The notes: a model not told the origin generated them from the sequence alone. A stretch of 64,000 bases of DNA from Prorocentrum cordatum (GCA_963575745.1 CAUYUJ010016158.1:196001-260000), one strand, 5' to 3'. Counted from the stretch's first letter, positions 32,341 to 43,884 are shown. Translations and numbers: made by a program.

Positions 32341-33060
32341 GGCATCAAGAAAATGGGTCCCACGAAATCGTTAATCTCTTTATGTGGGGAACTCCGTTAG
32401 CATAATTTTGCATCCTGGCGCAGCCGATCCGATCCGATTCAGACTCCGTGCCCCCGATCTGGCGCAGATTCCGTTTCGATCCGACTTCCCGACTCGATGT
32501 CGACTGATCCTGCCGAGTTACGCCCCAAGCCGTGCCCAGGGAGAGGCGAGGACAATACAATCAAGGCGCCGAAATCATCACTACTTGTGGCTCAGGAGGA
32601 ACTCCAGTGCTCGGGCCGTTGCTCAGATCCAGGTGGAGGGACCGATTCGTTGTCGAGGCTTGCTGTGGCCAGAAGGGCCCCTTGGTTCGTCATTTGGCGT
32701 TTCCTCGGGGCAACACGACGACTGCAGGGGTGGACCTCGCGTCTCCTCATCCCATTTCTTTCCTTCTTGCTCCTCCTCCTTCGCCTGCTCCTCCTCCCTT
32801 TCCTTTCTGCCCCAAGGCGAGCTGACCTCAGAAGGCAAGAGCGCATCCTGGTCGTCTTAGGGAACCTCCTCCCTGCCCGTCCCCCTTTGGTCCGAGTGGC
32901 CGCTCCCCGGCGCACCACCAGACGTAATGGTAGGGCGGTCTGGGCGCTTCGCCTGAGAGTTGTTTCGCATTTGCAATCCTGAAGCTTGATATTTCCACTT
33001 GCCACTCGGGTGGATGCCGAATCTTTCTCAGAAAGTGGCTCTCACCCGAGCGCTGCGGAC
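32341..33060 (+). other. Mixed sequence, no confident gene
   Basis: Several frames contain plausible fragments (DPAELRPKPCPGRGEDNTIK near 32505). A polypyrimidine tract ending in CTGCCCCAAG at 32808-32817 resembles a splice acceptor. I cannot assemble a gene. Confidence 0.35.
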
Positions 33061-33227
33061 GTTCGCCAGTTCCAACAACTAACTGCACGATGAAGTGCGA
33101 ACCGTTTTCCAACTGTGGCTCTCGCCTAGGCGCCGCGTGCATTCGTCTTGCACGATTCTCTTAGTTTTACGGATGGAGACAGGCTCCCTTCCAAAATGGA
33201 TGTCTCCTTGGAGTCTCCCCCCCAAGT

Positions 33228-33662
33228 TTGAGGACCAGACGGTCAAAACTAGCGCAACTATTACGCAGACAGAGGGCGCTGGCGCAGGCGTCCAGGGAGG
33301 GGTTGCGTCCTATGGACGGTCCTACCAGAGCTCACGAAGTTGCCCGAACAAACAACGTATGGCGGCTCTGGCGCGCCAGGGGCCAAAACCGCGCCCCGCA
33401 AGAAGCGACAATCAGGCAATCACAAGGGTCCGCACACCCTTTGCTGCAAGCACAGGTAGAGGACATGCAACCGTTTAACGGGGTGAGGGGGTTCCTGTTC
33501 AAGATGGGGCTGCTGCTGGACACTCCTTTTGAGTCTATCGGAGGTTGGGGGGAGGGGGGGGTGAGCGAAGTGTCCCCAACAGATGATTTGTTTTCGTTTT
33601 CGAATCGTGCCGTGCGTGAGGACAATGCGAAGCTGCGCGAGGGCGTCGATGTGTTGGCGTAG
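33228..33662 (+). CDS. Candidate exon or small ORF, unrecognised
   Basis: The frame contains [20 protein letters not shown], a Gly-rich interruption, then [20 protein letters not shown] and LREGVDVLA with TAG at 33660-33662. The C-terminal part could form a short coiled coil. The upstream half is Arg/Gln-rich. No homology recognised and no promoter or splice sites confidently placed. Confidence 0.3.
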   Translation: MRTRRSKLAQLLRRQRALAQASREGLRPMDGPTRAHEVARTNNVWRLWRARGQNRAPQEATIRQSQGSAHPLLQAQVEDMQPFNGVRGFLFKMGLLLDTPFESIGGWGEGGVSEVSPTDDLFSFSNRAVREDNAKLREGVDVLA

Positions 33663-33734
33663 CAAGTGCCAAGCCGGACAAATGGTTTCTTCGTGCCTCG
33701 GTCGCGCGGCTGCCGGCGGGGTTTTGCCGCGCAT

Positions 33735-34060
33735 TTGTGCTCCCGTGGGTTGTCTGGTGGGTTGTCCCGTGGCTTGTCCCGTGGGTTGTCCCGTGGGTTG
33801 TCCTGTGGGCTGTCCCGTGGGTTGGCCCGCGGATTGTCTTGTAGTTGGCCCATGTGCTGTTCTTTGGGTTGTCCCGTGGGTTGTCTCGTTCTTATCCCGT
33901 AGGTTGTCCCGTGGGTAGTTCCGTGGGTTGTCCTGTGGGTTGTCCCGTGCGTTGTCATGTCGGCTGTCCCGTGGTTACCCCGTGGTTCCCCGTGGGTTGT
34001 CCCGCGGGTTGTCCCGTGAGTTGTTCCATGGTGGGTTGTCCTGTGGTTGTCTCGTTGGAA
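33735..34060. repeat. 12-bp minisatellite GTGGGTTGTCCC
   Basis: About 25 units of 12 bp with substitutions. 12 is a multiple of three, so repeats such as GCPV appear in translation, but all frames are equally open. Confidence 0.93.
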
Positions 34061-34149
34061 ATTTCAAACGGGAATGAGAAAGCAGCATGCAAATTAGACG
34101 CACTTCTGATTTGTTTGAGAGGGTTTGTTTGGAGAGCTGACGTTATGCT

Positions 34150-34960
34150 GACCCCGGGTGCGCGAGGGAATTGGCCCGCCAGCCGCCCCCTCTGTTCAGT
34201 TTCCAGGAAATCCGAGAAATCCGGGCAGTCTGGCGCCCTCGCGTGGGACATCCTCCGAAAATTGGCCCCACGAGCCTCCCCAAGTCGGAGGTGGACAGAA
34301 CCCCCAACAGTGACACGTCGATTAGTGAATTGTCCGTTTTAGGTTCTCGAGAGGGCGCCGTGGCCGTTATTTTCCAGGCTTGCGCCCGCCAGGTTTGGGC
34401 CTCAGGTCGTTTTCACTAAACCACGTTTTACTAAAGGGGGGTCTGTCCATCCCCGACCAAGGAGGCCCTCAGATGCCTCCCCGCACCTCCCCTGGGAAAC
34501 CCAGGAAATCCGGCCACGAATTCCAAACTGGCGCCCTCGCGTTCGACATCCTCGGAGAACCAGCCCGCCGAGCCTCTCCAAGGAGGCCCTCAGAGGCACC
34601 TTTGAAGCCGGAGACGAATTCCCAACGCCGCCCTCGCGTGGGACATCCTGAGAAAACCGGCCCCCCCGAGCCTCCCAAGGATGGCCCTCAGCGACCTCTC
34701 CGCATCGCCCCCAGGAAAGCCAGCAAACCCGGCGACGATCACCAACCCGAGGCCCTCGCGCGGGACACCCCGAGAAACCCAGCCCCCGGAGCCCCCGCAA
34801 GGAGGCTCTCAGACGCGCGCAGGGGCGCATCAGGCGTGTCCCAGGGCGCGAGAGACAGCCAGGCCCCACCGCGCCCCCACCATCCATTTCCAGGCGCCGG
34901 GGCGCGCCCGGGCGCACCAGGGCGCGCTGGGCGGGTCTTAGTCCGGGGCTCTCGCTCGAG
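34150..34960. repeat. Degenerate repeats around GCCCTCGCGTGGGACATCC
   Basis: The word GCGCCCTCGCG followed by GACATCCT recurs near 34220, 34530, 34632 and 34757, with AGCCTCCCCAAG-type words between. The copies fall in different reading frames. It is a relative of the GAGGAAGTCTCGGGCGGGAGC family found further right. Confidence 0.6.
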
Positions 34961-35366
34961 ACATCCTCGCAAAAGTCGACCCGTACGTGTCCCAATCTGG
35001 GGCTCCCGCTCGCTCACACGCACGCGCCCAGTCTCTGCTCACCCGGGCGCAGTCCTCACCCGCGGAACCACCGCTTCCCGCTCATTCCCCTCTAGCCTAC
35101 AAGCGCACTCTCCTTTTTCCGGATACAGAAACTCCCGATCAACCGCAGAGCGATCGGCCAGTAGCTGTAAAGCCCCGACGTCATGATTTTTCCATGACGT
35201 CGACCCCCAGAGGTCTCGACCCGTTCCCCAGGACCAGTTTCTCGTCCCGAATCGTTCGTGACGGCCCCGAGGCCCGGCGAGGGCCCTCAGAGGCCGAAGA
35301 TAAGAAAAACTTGCCGTCGCGTTTTTTTCGTTACCCGGGGGGGGCCTGGGTCTGTATGTATGTCTG

Positions 35367-35505
35367 ATGGCGGGGGCCTTCCGCGTGGGGCGCTCGCCGG
35401 CCCGCCTCGAGGAGTGGCAGGAGGATGAGGACGTCCCGCCCGGCCGGGAGCAGCGGGAGCTGCCCCCGCCCAACCGGCGGATCGACCCGTTGGAGGCGGG
35501 CGGTG
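35367..35505 (+). CDS. Candidate N-terminal exon, unrecognised
   Basis: ATG at 35367 opens MAGAFRVGRSPARLEEWQED, then EDVPPGREQRELPPPNRRID and PLEAGG, before dissolving into GGGA repeat. A GT donor is possible after GAGGCGGGCG at about 35497-35506. The acidic/basic mix and GC-rich third positions suit a real exon, but no downstream exon is identified. Confidence 0.3.
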
Positions 35506-35589
35506 CGCGGGGAGGGAGGGAGGGAGGGGAGGGGGGGAGAGGATAGACGGGGGGGCGGAAGGCAGGGCATGGGAATGAAGCGCTCGTTT

Positions 35590-35598
35590 TTTTTTTTT

Positions 35599-35685
<87 letters not shown>

Positions 35686-35692
35686 GTTGGTG
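35590..35692. repeat. (TTG)n microsatellite
   Basis: More than 30 uninterrupted GTT triplets after a run of T. It is followed by GCGGATAAGAGTGAGGG at 35766-35782, which equals half of the palindrome at 48762-48799. Confidence 0.95.
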
Positions 35693-35839
35693 TTTTTTTC
35701 GTTTTTTGGTTTGTTTGTTTATGCTGTTTGTTGTTTTATATATAGATACGTAGCACTCCGCAGATGCGGATAAGAGTGAGGGGGCGGTGGGGACGTCGGC
35801 AGTTTGCGAGACTCCAGAGAACCCCGCCGCAGGCGCCAT

Positions 35840-36000
35840 TTTTTGTTCCCGGAAAGGGCTTAGGCCCAGGGTTCTCTTTTAGTAGGTTAACCCCGGTTTT
35901 TACTTGAAGGGGGCCGGCGGAATTCTTGCGCGATAAATTACAAGGTCGAAGGGGGCCGGCGGATTTCAATTGTGAGGACGAAGGCCATTTTTCGCCACCC
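35840..36000 (+). repeat. GGAAAGGGCNTGGGCCCAGGG dispersed module, copy 1
   Basis: Contains GGAAAGGGCTTAGGCCCAGG, TTCTCTTTTAGTAGGTTA, GAAGGGGGCCGGCG and GCGATAAATTACAAGGTCG. The same order is present at 50008-50105, 51200-51300 and, more diverged, 61205-61300. Confidence 0.85.
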
Positions 36001-36224
36001 CTCACGCAGATCGTGCTCTTGGAATTTTACTGCCTTTAAGGGAACCTCGATCTTTCACGGGTGAAGTCCACTTTTTTCCGACATCGACTTTAAACGATAA
36101 AAAACTAGGTAGACGCGTTCGCTCGATAAATAACGAGGTACCGCGGCCTCCGGAACGGCGCTGGGAACGGAGTTTTGTTGGATTCTTCAAGTTGCATAAT
36201 TTCGGAAATGTCAGAAATCTCTGT

Positions 36225-36535
36225 GTTTTTTGACCCTGACCCCGCCGATCTGCGTGAGGTGTGGCACGGAATGCCAGAAATGTGTCAAATCCCCTGTGTT
36301 TTTGGACCCTGACCCCGCCGATCTGCGTGAGGGGTGGCGCGGAATTCAGAAATGTGGCAAATCTCTATGTTTTTGGACCCTGACCCCGCCGATCTGCGTG
36401 AGGGGTGGCACGGAATTTCAGAAATGTGGCAAATCCCCTGTGTTTTCGGATCCTGACCCCGCCGACCTGCGTGAGGGGTGGCACCGAATTTCAGAAATGT
36501 GGCAAGTCCCATGTGTTTTCGGACCTTGACTTCGC
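36225..36535. repeat. 71-73-bp tandem repeat, five copies
   Basis: GACCCTGACCCCGCCGATCT begins at 36232, 36305, 36376, 36449 and (diverged) 36522. Each unit carries GGGGTGGCACGGAATTTCAG. Confidence 0.93.
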
Positions 36536-36740
36536 CCAGGAGGGCCCAGGAGGCTCCAGGAGAGCCCAGGAGAGCCCAGGAGGGCCCAGGAGAGCCCAGG
36601 AGGGCCCAGGAGGACCCAGGAGGCTCCAAGAGGCACCAGGGGGCCCAAGGAGGGCCCAGGAGAAGCTCCAGGAGGCTCCAGGAGAGCCCAGGAGGGCCCA
36701 AGAGGTCCAAGGAAGACCCAGGAGGGCCCAGGAGCCCTTA
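36535..36740. repeat. GGCCCAGGA 9-10-bp minisatellite
   Basis: About 20 units with GGCTCCAGGA variants. Complementary in flavour to the GGCCTCTTGG arrays but a different word. Confidence 0.93.
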
Positions 36741-36866
36741 CGAGGGATCGTGGCCCTGGGAGCGCTGACGTAGCGTAATTTACGAGGGATCGTGGCCCTG
36801 GGAGCGCGGGTGTAGTGTAATTTACGAGGGATCGTAGCCCTGGGAGCGCGGACGCAGTGTAATTCA
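36740..36866. repeat. 42-bp tandem repeat, three copies
   Basis: ACGAGGGATCGTGGCCCTGG begins at 36740, 36782 and 36824. Confidence 0.93.
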
Positions 36867-36869
36867 GAA

Positions 36870-37500
36870 TTTGTTGAGGATGTCTTGAGCAAAACGCTGG
36901 TTTTGCAGAGTTGGGGATGTCTCGATCTCGAGCGAAACGCTTGTTTTCAGAATTTGTTGAGGATGTCTCGAGCGAAACGCTGGTTTTGCAGAGCCGACCG
37001 CGACGCGGAAAAGCGCCCCGCGCGCAGGAATTCCGATGATGTTTCGCGCGTGCCGCGTCCCGCGCGCAGGAATTTCGAGGATGTCTCGATTAATTCGTTT
37101 GTTTTGCGAGGATGTCCTTGAATGTTTGCAGGATGTCTCGAGCGAAATGCTTGTTTTTCATACTTTGTTGAAGACGTTTCGAGCGAAACGCTGGTTGTGC
37201 AAAATTGAGGGGGGCCTCGTGGGGGGCCTCGTGGGGTCCAGAATTCAGAGGATGTCTCAGGCGAACTGCTTGTTTTCACGTCCCGCTCGCAAGAATTCTG
37301 AGGATGTCTCGCGCGTGCCGCGTCCCGCGCGCAGGAATTCTGAGGATGTTGGCAGGATGTCTCGAGCGAAACGCTTGTCCCCAGCACGTTCCGTAGCGCG
37401 TCCCCTTGGCACGTCCCGCGGTGCGTCCCCATGGCACGTCCCTTGGCACGTCGCTTGGCGGGTCCCTTGAGACGTTCCGCGTCGCGTCCTCCTGGCATGT
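36870..37500 (+). repeat. GAGGATGTCTCGAGCGAAACGC motif region
   Basis: Seven or more copies of a motif near ATGTCTCGAGCGAAACGC followed by TGGTTTTGCA or TTGTTTTCA, and CCCGCGCGCAGGAATTC. Between 37380 and 37500 it changes to a CCTTGGCACGTCCC array. Confidence 0.85.
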
Positions 37501-37720
37501 CCCTTTGTCAATTAGCTCTGGGGCAGCTACTATGTGTTCAGGCAGCTCGAGCTTAAGATCCAGATCAGTTCGGTCAGGACTCGGATGCAAAGGAGGTCTC
37601 GATCCACGACGCTATAGAGCACAATCGCGGCATTGCACATCGCAATTCAGCACGGTGCAGCACAGCACATATTTCGGCACGGTACATCAAGATCGATACA
37701 CTCAGCATTGCATTTTGGCA
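37498..37720 (+). repeat. About 300-bp dispersed element, copy 1 (3'-truncated)
   Basis: Contains GTCAATTAGCTCTGGGGCAG, CTACTATGTGTTCAGGCAGC, GATCAGTTCGGTCAGGACTC and CACATCGCAATTCAGCACGG. Truncated at the point where CACGTTCCTTGGCACG array begins. Confidence 0.9.
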
Positions 37721-37925
37721 CGTTCCTTGGCACGTTCCGTGGGGCGTCCCTTGGCGAGTCCCCCTGGCACGTCGCGTGGCGCGTCCCCTGGCACATCCCG
37801 TGGCACATCCATTGGCACGTTCCGTAGCGCGTCCCCTTGGCACGTCCCGCGGTGCGACCCCATGGCACGTCCCCTGACACGCCGCCTGGCGCCATCCCTT
37901 GGGACGTTTCGCGGCGCGTCCTCCT
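37720..37925. repeat. TTGGCACGTCCC minisatellite
   Basis: About 15 units of roughly 12-14 bp (TTGGCACGTTCC, GTGGCGCGTCCCC). It sits between copies 1 and 2 of the 300-bp element; the same order recurs at 62440-62660. Confidence 0.88.
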
Positions 37926-38205
37926 GACATGCTCCCTTGGGCAGCTACTACGTGTTCAGGCAGCTCGAGCTTAAGATCCAGATCAGTTCGGTCAGGACTC
38001 GGATGCATCACGGCTATAGAGCACAATCGCGCCATGGCACATCGCAATTCAGCACGGTGCAGCACAGCACAGCCCTCGGCAGGGTACATCAAGATCGATA
38101 CACTCAGCATTGCATTTGCCCGTCACCCAATCATGTGTCTTTGAAAACGCTGCCATGTGGTACAGTGCTATATTCCTTTCCCGGTTCGTGGGTCGATCAT
38201 GTGCA
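37925..38205 (+). repeat. About 300-bp dispersed element, copy 2
   Basis: Same landmarks as copy 1, now with the 3' part TTGCCCGTCACCCAATCA, TCTTTGAAAACGCTGCCATG and CGTGGGTCGATCATGT. Other copies are at 50735-51040, 52185-52490, 62225-62440 (truncated) and 62660-62960. Confidence 0.9.
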
Positions 38206-38209
38206 AATC

Positions 38210-38550
38210 ATGCAACGAGCCCGCCGCAGGCGCCGATCTTTTTGTGAAGCCAATGTATGTAGGTCGCGGGTGGGGGGCGAATTGGTCGCGGGTGGGGGTG
38301 GGTCGCGGGTTTGTCGCGGGTGGGTCGTTGTTGGCTCGCGGGTGGGTCGCGGGTGGGTCGCGGGGTGGGTCGCGGGTGTGTCGCGGGTGGGTCGCAGGTG
38401 GGTCGCGGGGTGGGTCGCGGGGTGGGTCGCGGGGTGGGACGTGGGGTGATTTGCTGGGTGGGTCGCGGGTGGGTCGCGGTTTGGACGACGACAACAAACA
38501 ACAAACAATAAACAGCAAACACAACAACAGCAACAGCAACAACCATTTTA
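38210..38550 (-). repeat. GGGTGGGTCGC array, inverted relative of 42420-43080
   Basis: On the minus strand the order is GTT-rich, GTCGTC, (CCCACCCGCGA)n, then TCGGCGCCTGCGGCGGGCTC, the same order as 42420-43080 on the plus strand. Confidence 0.85.
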
Positions 38551-38805
38551 AAACTGTTCGCTCTTAACTGCCCGAGTGTCCGTTCACGAGTATTCCCCCA
38601 ACCCTCGATATCTGCTGTCTTCGTCTTCGATCGTGCCCCTTTTGGGGGTATACCTTTCTTCCCTGTAGGCCGAGCCCTGGCAATCGGCGGGGCGGCCGCG
38701 GACCGTCGGCCTGGCCAACGGCAGCGCTGATCGGCGGCAGCCTGACCCCAAGAGGGACGGACATGGGACCGACCACGACGACGACGTCGACGACGACGAC
38801 GACGT

Positions 38806-38837
<32 letters not shown>

Positions 38838-40246
38838 GCGACGACGACGACGAGCGAAACCGAAAGCGAGAGAGAGAACGACAGCAGGGCCACGAAGGGC
38901 ACGAAGTAGGCCACGAAGGGCGACAGCGGGGACACGAAGGGAATGCGTATGGGGCCACGAAGAGAGCGAACGAGCGGGGGCCACGAAGGGCAGATAATGC
39001 GGGGCCACAGAAGGCAACGACGGGGCCACTGAGGGTAGTAATTGGGCCACGTTGGCCAGCGGGGGGGGCACGAAGGGCGACAGCGGGGCCACGAAAGGTA
39101 TGCACATGGGGCCACGACGGGCGCGAACGAGCGCGGGCCACGAAGGGCATGCGTATATCGGGCCGCAAGGACGGGGCTACTGAGGGCAGCAACGGGGCCA
39201 CGAAGGGCAGCGAGGGGGCCACAAAGGGCGACGGCTGGGGCCACGAAGGGCATGCATATGGGGCCACGACGGGCGCGTACGAGCGGGGGCCACGAAAGGC
39301 GTACATATATGGGGCCACGAAGGGCAGCGATGGGGGCCACAAAGGGCTGCAATGGGGCCACGAAGGGCAGTGAGGGGGCCACGCAGGGAGGGGGCCACGA
39401 AGGGGCGCAACGGGGCCACGCAGGGCAGCGAGGGGGCCACAGAGGGCTGCAACGGGGCCACGCAGGGCAGTGAGGGGGCCACGCAGGGCAGCAACGGGGC
39501 CACGAAGGGCAGCGAGGGGGCCACGACGGGCTGCAACGGGGCCACGAAGGGCAGCGATATCCCGATTCTTCAATAATCTGTGAGGGAGTCCTCAGAGTGG
39601 GCGCGACTCATGGGTGCCTGAGTGTCGGGAGCGAGCGCTCGAGAAAATTGTGGGAATTTCCAACGCAAGGGCGCCATTCTTCAGTAGATTGCAAGCAAGC
39701 CTCCAGCGAGAACGCGACTCCAGAGCGCCTGGAGAGCGATTAGTGAATATTGTAAGGAATTCCTTCGCGAGAGCGCGATCCCTGAATAAAATGTGAGGAA
39801 GTCTCGGGCGGGAGCGGGGGGCCTGGCTGAATTGTGAGGAAGTATCAGGCGGGAGGGGCCCAGTTTGAGCGTCAAAATTTTCACAGATACAAGACAGGGT
39901 GCGATCCCTGGGAAAGGCATTTCAATTGAAAAAATAGAATGTGCACCGGTGGGGGGGACCAACAATATTTTTTCAGCAGAAATGAGAGCTCAACAACAAC
40001 AGCACCAACAACAATCAGTTTAAGACTGTTCGCCCTTATCTGCTCGAGTGTCCAGTAACGCGTATTTCCCAAACCCTTGATACCCGCCCTGTTCGTCTTC
40101 GATCGAACCCTTTTAGGGGGTATACTTTTCTTCCCAGCAGGCCGGGCCCCGGCAAGCGGTGGGGCGGCCGCGGACCGTGGGTTTGGCCAGTGGCAGCACG
40201 GATCGGCGGCAACCCGAGCCCAAGGGGGACGGACAGGAGACCGACC

Positions 40247-40293
<47 letters not shown>

Positions 40294-42115
40294 ATCGACA
40301 TCGACGACGACGGCGACGACGACGTCGACGACGACGACGACGACGACGAGCGAAAACGAGAGCGAGAGAGAGAGAACGACAGCATGGCCACGAAGGGCAC
40401 GAAGTAGGCCACGAAGGGCGACAGCGGGGACACGAAGGGAATGCGTATGGGGCCACGAAGAGAGCGAACGAGCGGGGGCCACGAAGGGCAGATAATGCGG
40501 GGCCACAGAAGGCAACGACGGGGCCATTGAGAGTAGCAACTGGGCCACGTTGGCCAACGAGGGGGCCACAAAGGGCGACTGCGGGGCCGCGAAGGGCATG
40601 CATGTGGGGCCACGACGGGCTCGAAAAAGTGGGGGCCACACAAAGCGTGCGTTTATGGGACCGCGGAGGGAAAGGACGGGGCCACTGAGGTCATCAACGG
40701 GGCCGCGAACGGCGGCGAGGGGGCCGCGAAGGGCGCGCGTATGGGGCCACGACGGTCGCGAACGAGCGTGGGCAACGAAGGGCATGCATATATGGGACCA
40801 CGAAGGGCAGCGAGGGGGCCGCGAAGGGCTGCAACGGGGCCACAAAGGGCAGCGAGGGGGCCACGAAGGGCTGCAACGGGGCCACGAAGGGCAGCGAGAG
40901 GGGCCACGAAGGGCTACAACGGGGCCGCGAAGCGCAGCGATGGGGGCCACGAAGGGCAACGAGGGGGCCACGAAGGGCTGCAACGGGGCCGCGGAGGGCT
41001 GCAACGGGGCCACGAAGGGCTGCAGCGGGGCCATTGAGGACAGCGAGGGGACCACGAAAGGCTGCAACGGGGTCACGAGGGGGCCACGAGGGGGCCACGA
41101 GGGGCTGCAACGGGGCCACGGAGGGCAGCGAGGGGGCCATGGGCCGCGAAGGGCAGCGAGGGGGCCATGAAGGGCTGCAACGGGTCCACGAAGGGCAGCG
41201 AGGGGGCCACGAAGGGCTGCAACAGGGCCACGTAGAGCAGCGATATCCCGATTCTTAAGTAATCTGATAGGGAGTCTTTAGCGTGAGCGCGACTCCTGGG
41301 TGCCTGAGTGTCGAGAGCGCGGCGCTCGAGTGAATAGTGGGAATTTCCAACGCAAGGGCGCTATTCTTGAGTAGATTGCCAGCGAGTCTCCAGCGAGAGC
41401 GCGACTCCAGAGCACCTGGAGAGCGATTAGTGAATATTGTAAGGAATTCCTTCGCGAGAGCGCGATCCCTGAATAAAATGCGAGGAAGTCTCGGGCGGGA
41501 GCGGGGGGCCTGGCTGAATTGTGAGGAAGTATCAGGCGGGAGGGGCCCAGTTTGAGCGTCAAGATTCTCACAGATACGAGACAGGGTGCGATCCCTGGGA
41601 AAGGCATTTCAATTGAAAAATAGAATGTGCACCGGTGGGGGTATTTTTTCCAACAGAAATGAGAGCTCAACAACAACAGCACCAACAACAATCAGTTTAA
41701 GACTGTTCGCCCTTATCTGCTCGAGTGTCCAGTAACGCGTATTTCCCAAACCCTTGATACCCGCCCTGTTCGTCTTCGATCGAACCCTTTTAGGGGGTAT
41801 ACTTTTCTTCCCAGCAGGCCGGGCCCCGGCAAGCGGTGGGGCGGCCGCGGACCGTGGGTTTGGCCAGTGGCAGCACGGATCGGCGGCAACCCGAGCCCAA
41901 GGGGGACGGACAGGGGACCGACCACGACGACGACGACGACGACATCGACATCGACGACGACGGCGACGACGACGTCGACGACGACGACGAGCGAAAGCGA
42001 GAGCGAGAGAGAGAGAACGACAGCATGGCCACGAAGGGCACGAAGTAGGCCACGAAGGGCGACAGCGGGGACACGAAGGGAATGCGTATGGGGCCACGAA
42101 GAGAGCGAACGAAAT
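38549..42115 (+). repeat. 1.5-1.7-kb higher-order repeat, two and a fraction copies
   Basis: The head CTGTTCGCCCTTATCTGCTC begins at about 38553 (diverged), 40025 and 41702. Each copy runs: head of about 220 bp, GAC microsatellite (38777, 40243 and 41925), a 20-bp minisatellite GGGGCCACGAAGGGCAGCGA, then a 430-bp tail with GAGGAAGTCTCGGGCGGGAG. Copy lengths are 1,472 and 1,677 bp; the third stops in the minisatellite at 42115. Confidence 0.92.
38890..39570. repeat. 20-bp minisatellite GGGGCCACGAAGGGCAGCGA, block 1
   Basis: About 30 units, alternating AGGGCAGCGA and AGGGCTGCAA. Block 2 spans 40385-41245 and block 3 is only 42025-42110. Confidence 0.93.
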
Positions 42116-42419
42116 TGCAAGGAAGTCGGTTCTTGAATATGATGCGAGGAAGTCTCAGGCGGGAGCGGAGGTTCTGGTTAAATTGTGAGGAGGTCTCAGG
42201 CGGGAGCCACTGTTGTTGTAACAAGGGGGCCAGGGCCACAGTTTGAAGAGGAAGACTTTCCTTGAACAAAGAACAGGGTGCGAGCGCCGGGAGGGGCACT
42301 TCAATCCAAAAAATACAATGTGCACCGAAAAGGGGACCAACAATAGTCAGAGTAGGGGGGCTGAGCCGAACGGTCATTCACTGTCTCTGGGCGCGTGGCT
42401 GAAGTGGAATTCCGCGATG
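42116..42419 (+). repeat. Dispersed repeat, inverted relative of 48800-48905
   Basis: GCCGAACGGTCATTCACTGT followed by GGGCGCGTGGCTGAAGTGG matches the reverse complement of 48840-48900. The upstream part has two GAGGAAGTCTCAGGCGGGAG words. Confidence 0.8.
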
Positions 42420-43200
42420 CGGATTATCGTTGTTGTTGTTGTTGTGGTTCTTGTTTGTTTTTTTTTGTTGTTTGTTTTTTGTTTGTTGTTCGTTGTTTGT
42501 TGTTAGTTGTTTGTTGTTTGTCGATGTCGTCGTCCCACCCGCGACCCGCCCCGCGACCCGCCCGCGACCCACCCCGCGACCCACCCGCGTCCCACCCGCG
42601 ACCCGCCCCGCGACCCACCCGCGACCCACCCCGCGACCCACCCACGACCCACCCGCGACCCACCCCGCGACCCACCCGCGACCCACCCGGCGACCCACTT
42701 GCGACCCACCCGCGACCCACCCCGCGACCCGCCCGCGATCCACCGGGCGACCCCCCCGTCGACCCACCCGCGACCCACCGGCGACCCACCGGCGACCCAC
42801 CCGCGACCCACCCCGCGACCCACCCGCGACCCACCCGCGACCCACCCGCGACCCACCGCCACCCACCCGCGACCCACCCGCAACCCACCTTGCGACCCAC
42901 TCAAAATTTTCGGCGCCTGCGGCGGGCTTCCTTTGCATTTGTTCCAGGTGAACCTGCGACCCAACCGCGACCCAAACCGCGCCCGCGACCCACCCGCGAC
43001 CCACCCGCGACCCACCGACCCACCCGCGACCCACCCCGCGACCCACCCAAAATTTTCGGCGCCTGCGGCGGGTTTCTTTTGCACTTGTTCCAGATGGAAA
43101 ACCTGCGATCCAACCGCGACCCACACGGCGCCAGCGACCCACCCGCGACCCACCGCGACCCACCTTCGAACCACCCCGCGACCCACCCAAAATTTGCGGC
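42420..43200 (+). repeat. GCGACCCACCC minisatellite with acceptor-like units
   Basis: A GTT-rich head, then about 35 units of GCGACCCACCC (42535-42895). Three times the array is broken by AAAATTTTCGGCGCCTGCGG, a T-rich stretch, TTGTTCCAG and AACCTGCGA (near 42905, 43055 and 43190). Related units are at 48310-48545. Confidence 0.9.
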
Positions 43201-43206
43201 GCCTGC

Positions 43207-43207
<1 letters not shown>

Positions 43208-43249
<42 letters not shown>

Positions 43250-43257
43250 TATATTTT

Positions 43258-43293
<36 letters not shown>
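43208..43293. repeat. Poly-T then (CT)n tract
   Basis: About 38 T, a TATATA interruption, then (CT)n ending in CTCCAGGTGGAGAACATGCG, the same splice-acceptor-like end as the neighbouring units. Confidence 0.95.
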
Positions 43294-43295
<2 letters not shown>

Positions 43296-43354
43296 GGTGG
43301 AGAACATGCGACCCACCCGTGACCCAAACCGCGTTCAGTGCGCAAATCAAAATA

Positions 43355-43788
43355 TTCTTTACGCTTCGCGTATCCCCACCAGCCCATCTCAAAACAGCAA
43401 CTCTTGCGAAGCATGCCGACAGTCGTGTTTTTCAGGCGTGCTTCCGCCTGCCCCCGCATATCTCCCCTGTTCCTCCTTCCTCCCGCCTCCTTGTACATCC
43501 TCCTTGTGGTGGGAGCGGGAGAAGGACGAGGCGGAGGAGGAGGGAGAGAAAACGCTCCTCGTGGTTTGAGTCGTTTGGGGTTTCTCGTCCTGGTGTGAGT
43601 CGTTCGGGCCCTTCTTCCTGGTGTGAGTCGTTCGGGCTCTTCGTGATGTGAGTCGTTCGGGCTCTTCGTCCTGGTGTGAGTCGTTCGGGCTTCTCGTGGT
43701 GTGAGTTGTTCGGGCCCCTCGTCCTCGTGTGAGTCGTTCGGGCCCCTCCTCCTGGTGTGATTCGTTCGGGCTCCTCGTGGTGTGAGTC
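43355..43788 (+). repeat. 434-bp duplicated block, copy 1
   Basis: Begins TTCTTTACGCTTCGCGTATC and matches 63089-63522 with few differences, including a GGAGG run and the start of a GTGTGAGTCGTTCGGG array. Confidence 0.92.
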
Positions 43789-43884
43789 GTATCCACTGGT
43801 GGGTGTGCCGCTACTCTGCTTCCGTGGCGCGTCAGGTGAGTTCTAATGTAGTAAACATCTCGCTGGAAAATTTTGAACGGCATC

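Noticed and set aside
38560-42120. Long minus-strand ORFs with ALRGPVAALRGP-type repeats
   Set aside because: They are the 20-bp minisatellite read through; substitutions do not favour synonymous positions as far as I can see by eye.
42395-43651. 418-codon ORF with DPPATHPRPT repeats
   Set aside because: It is the 11-bp GCGACCCACCC minisatellite followed by poly-T and CT; three + frames are open.
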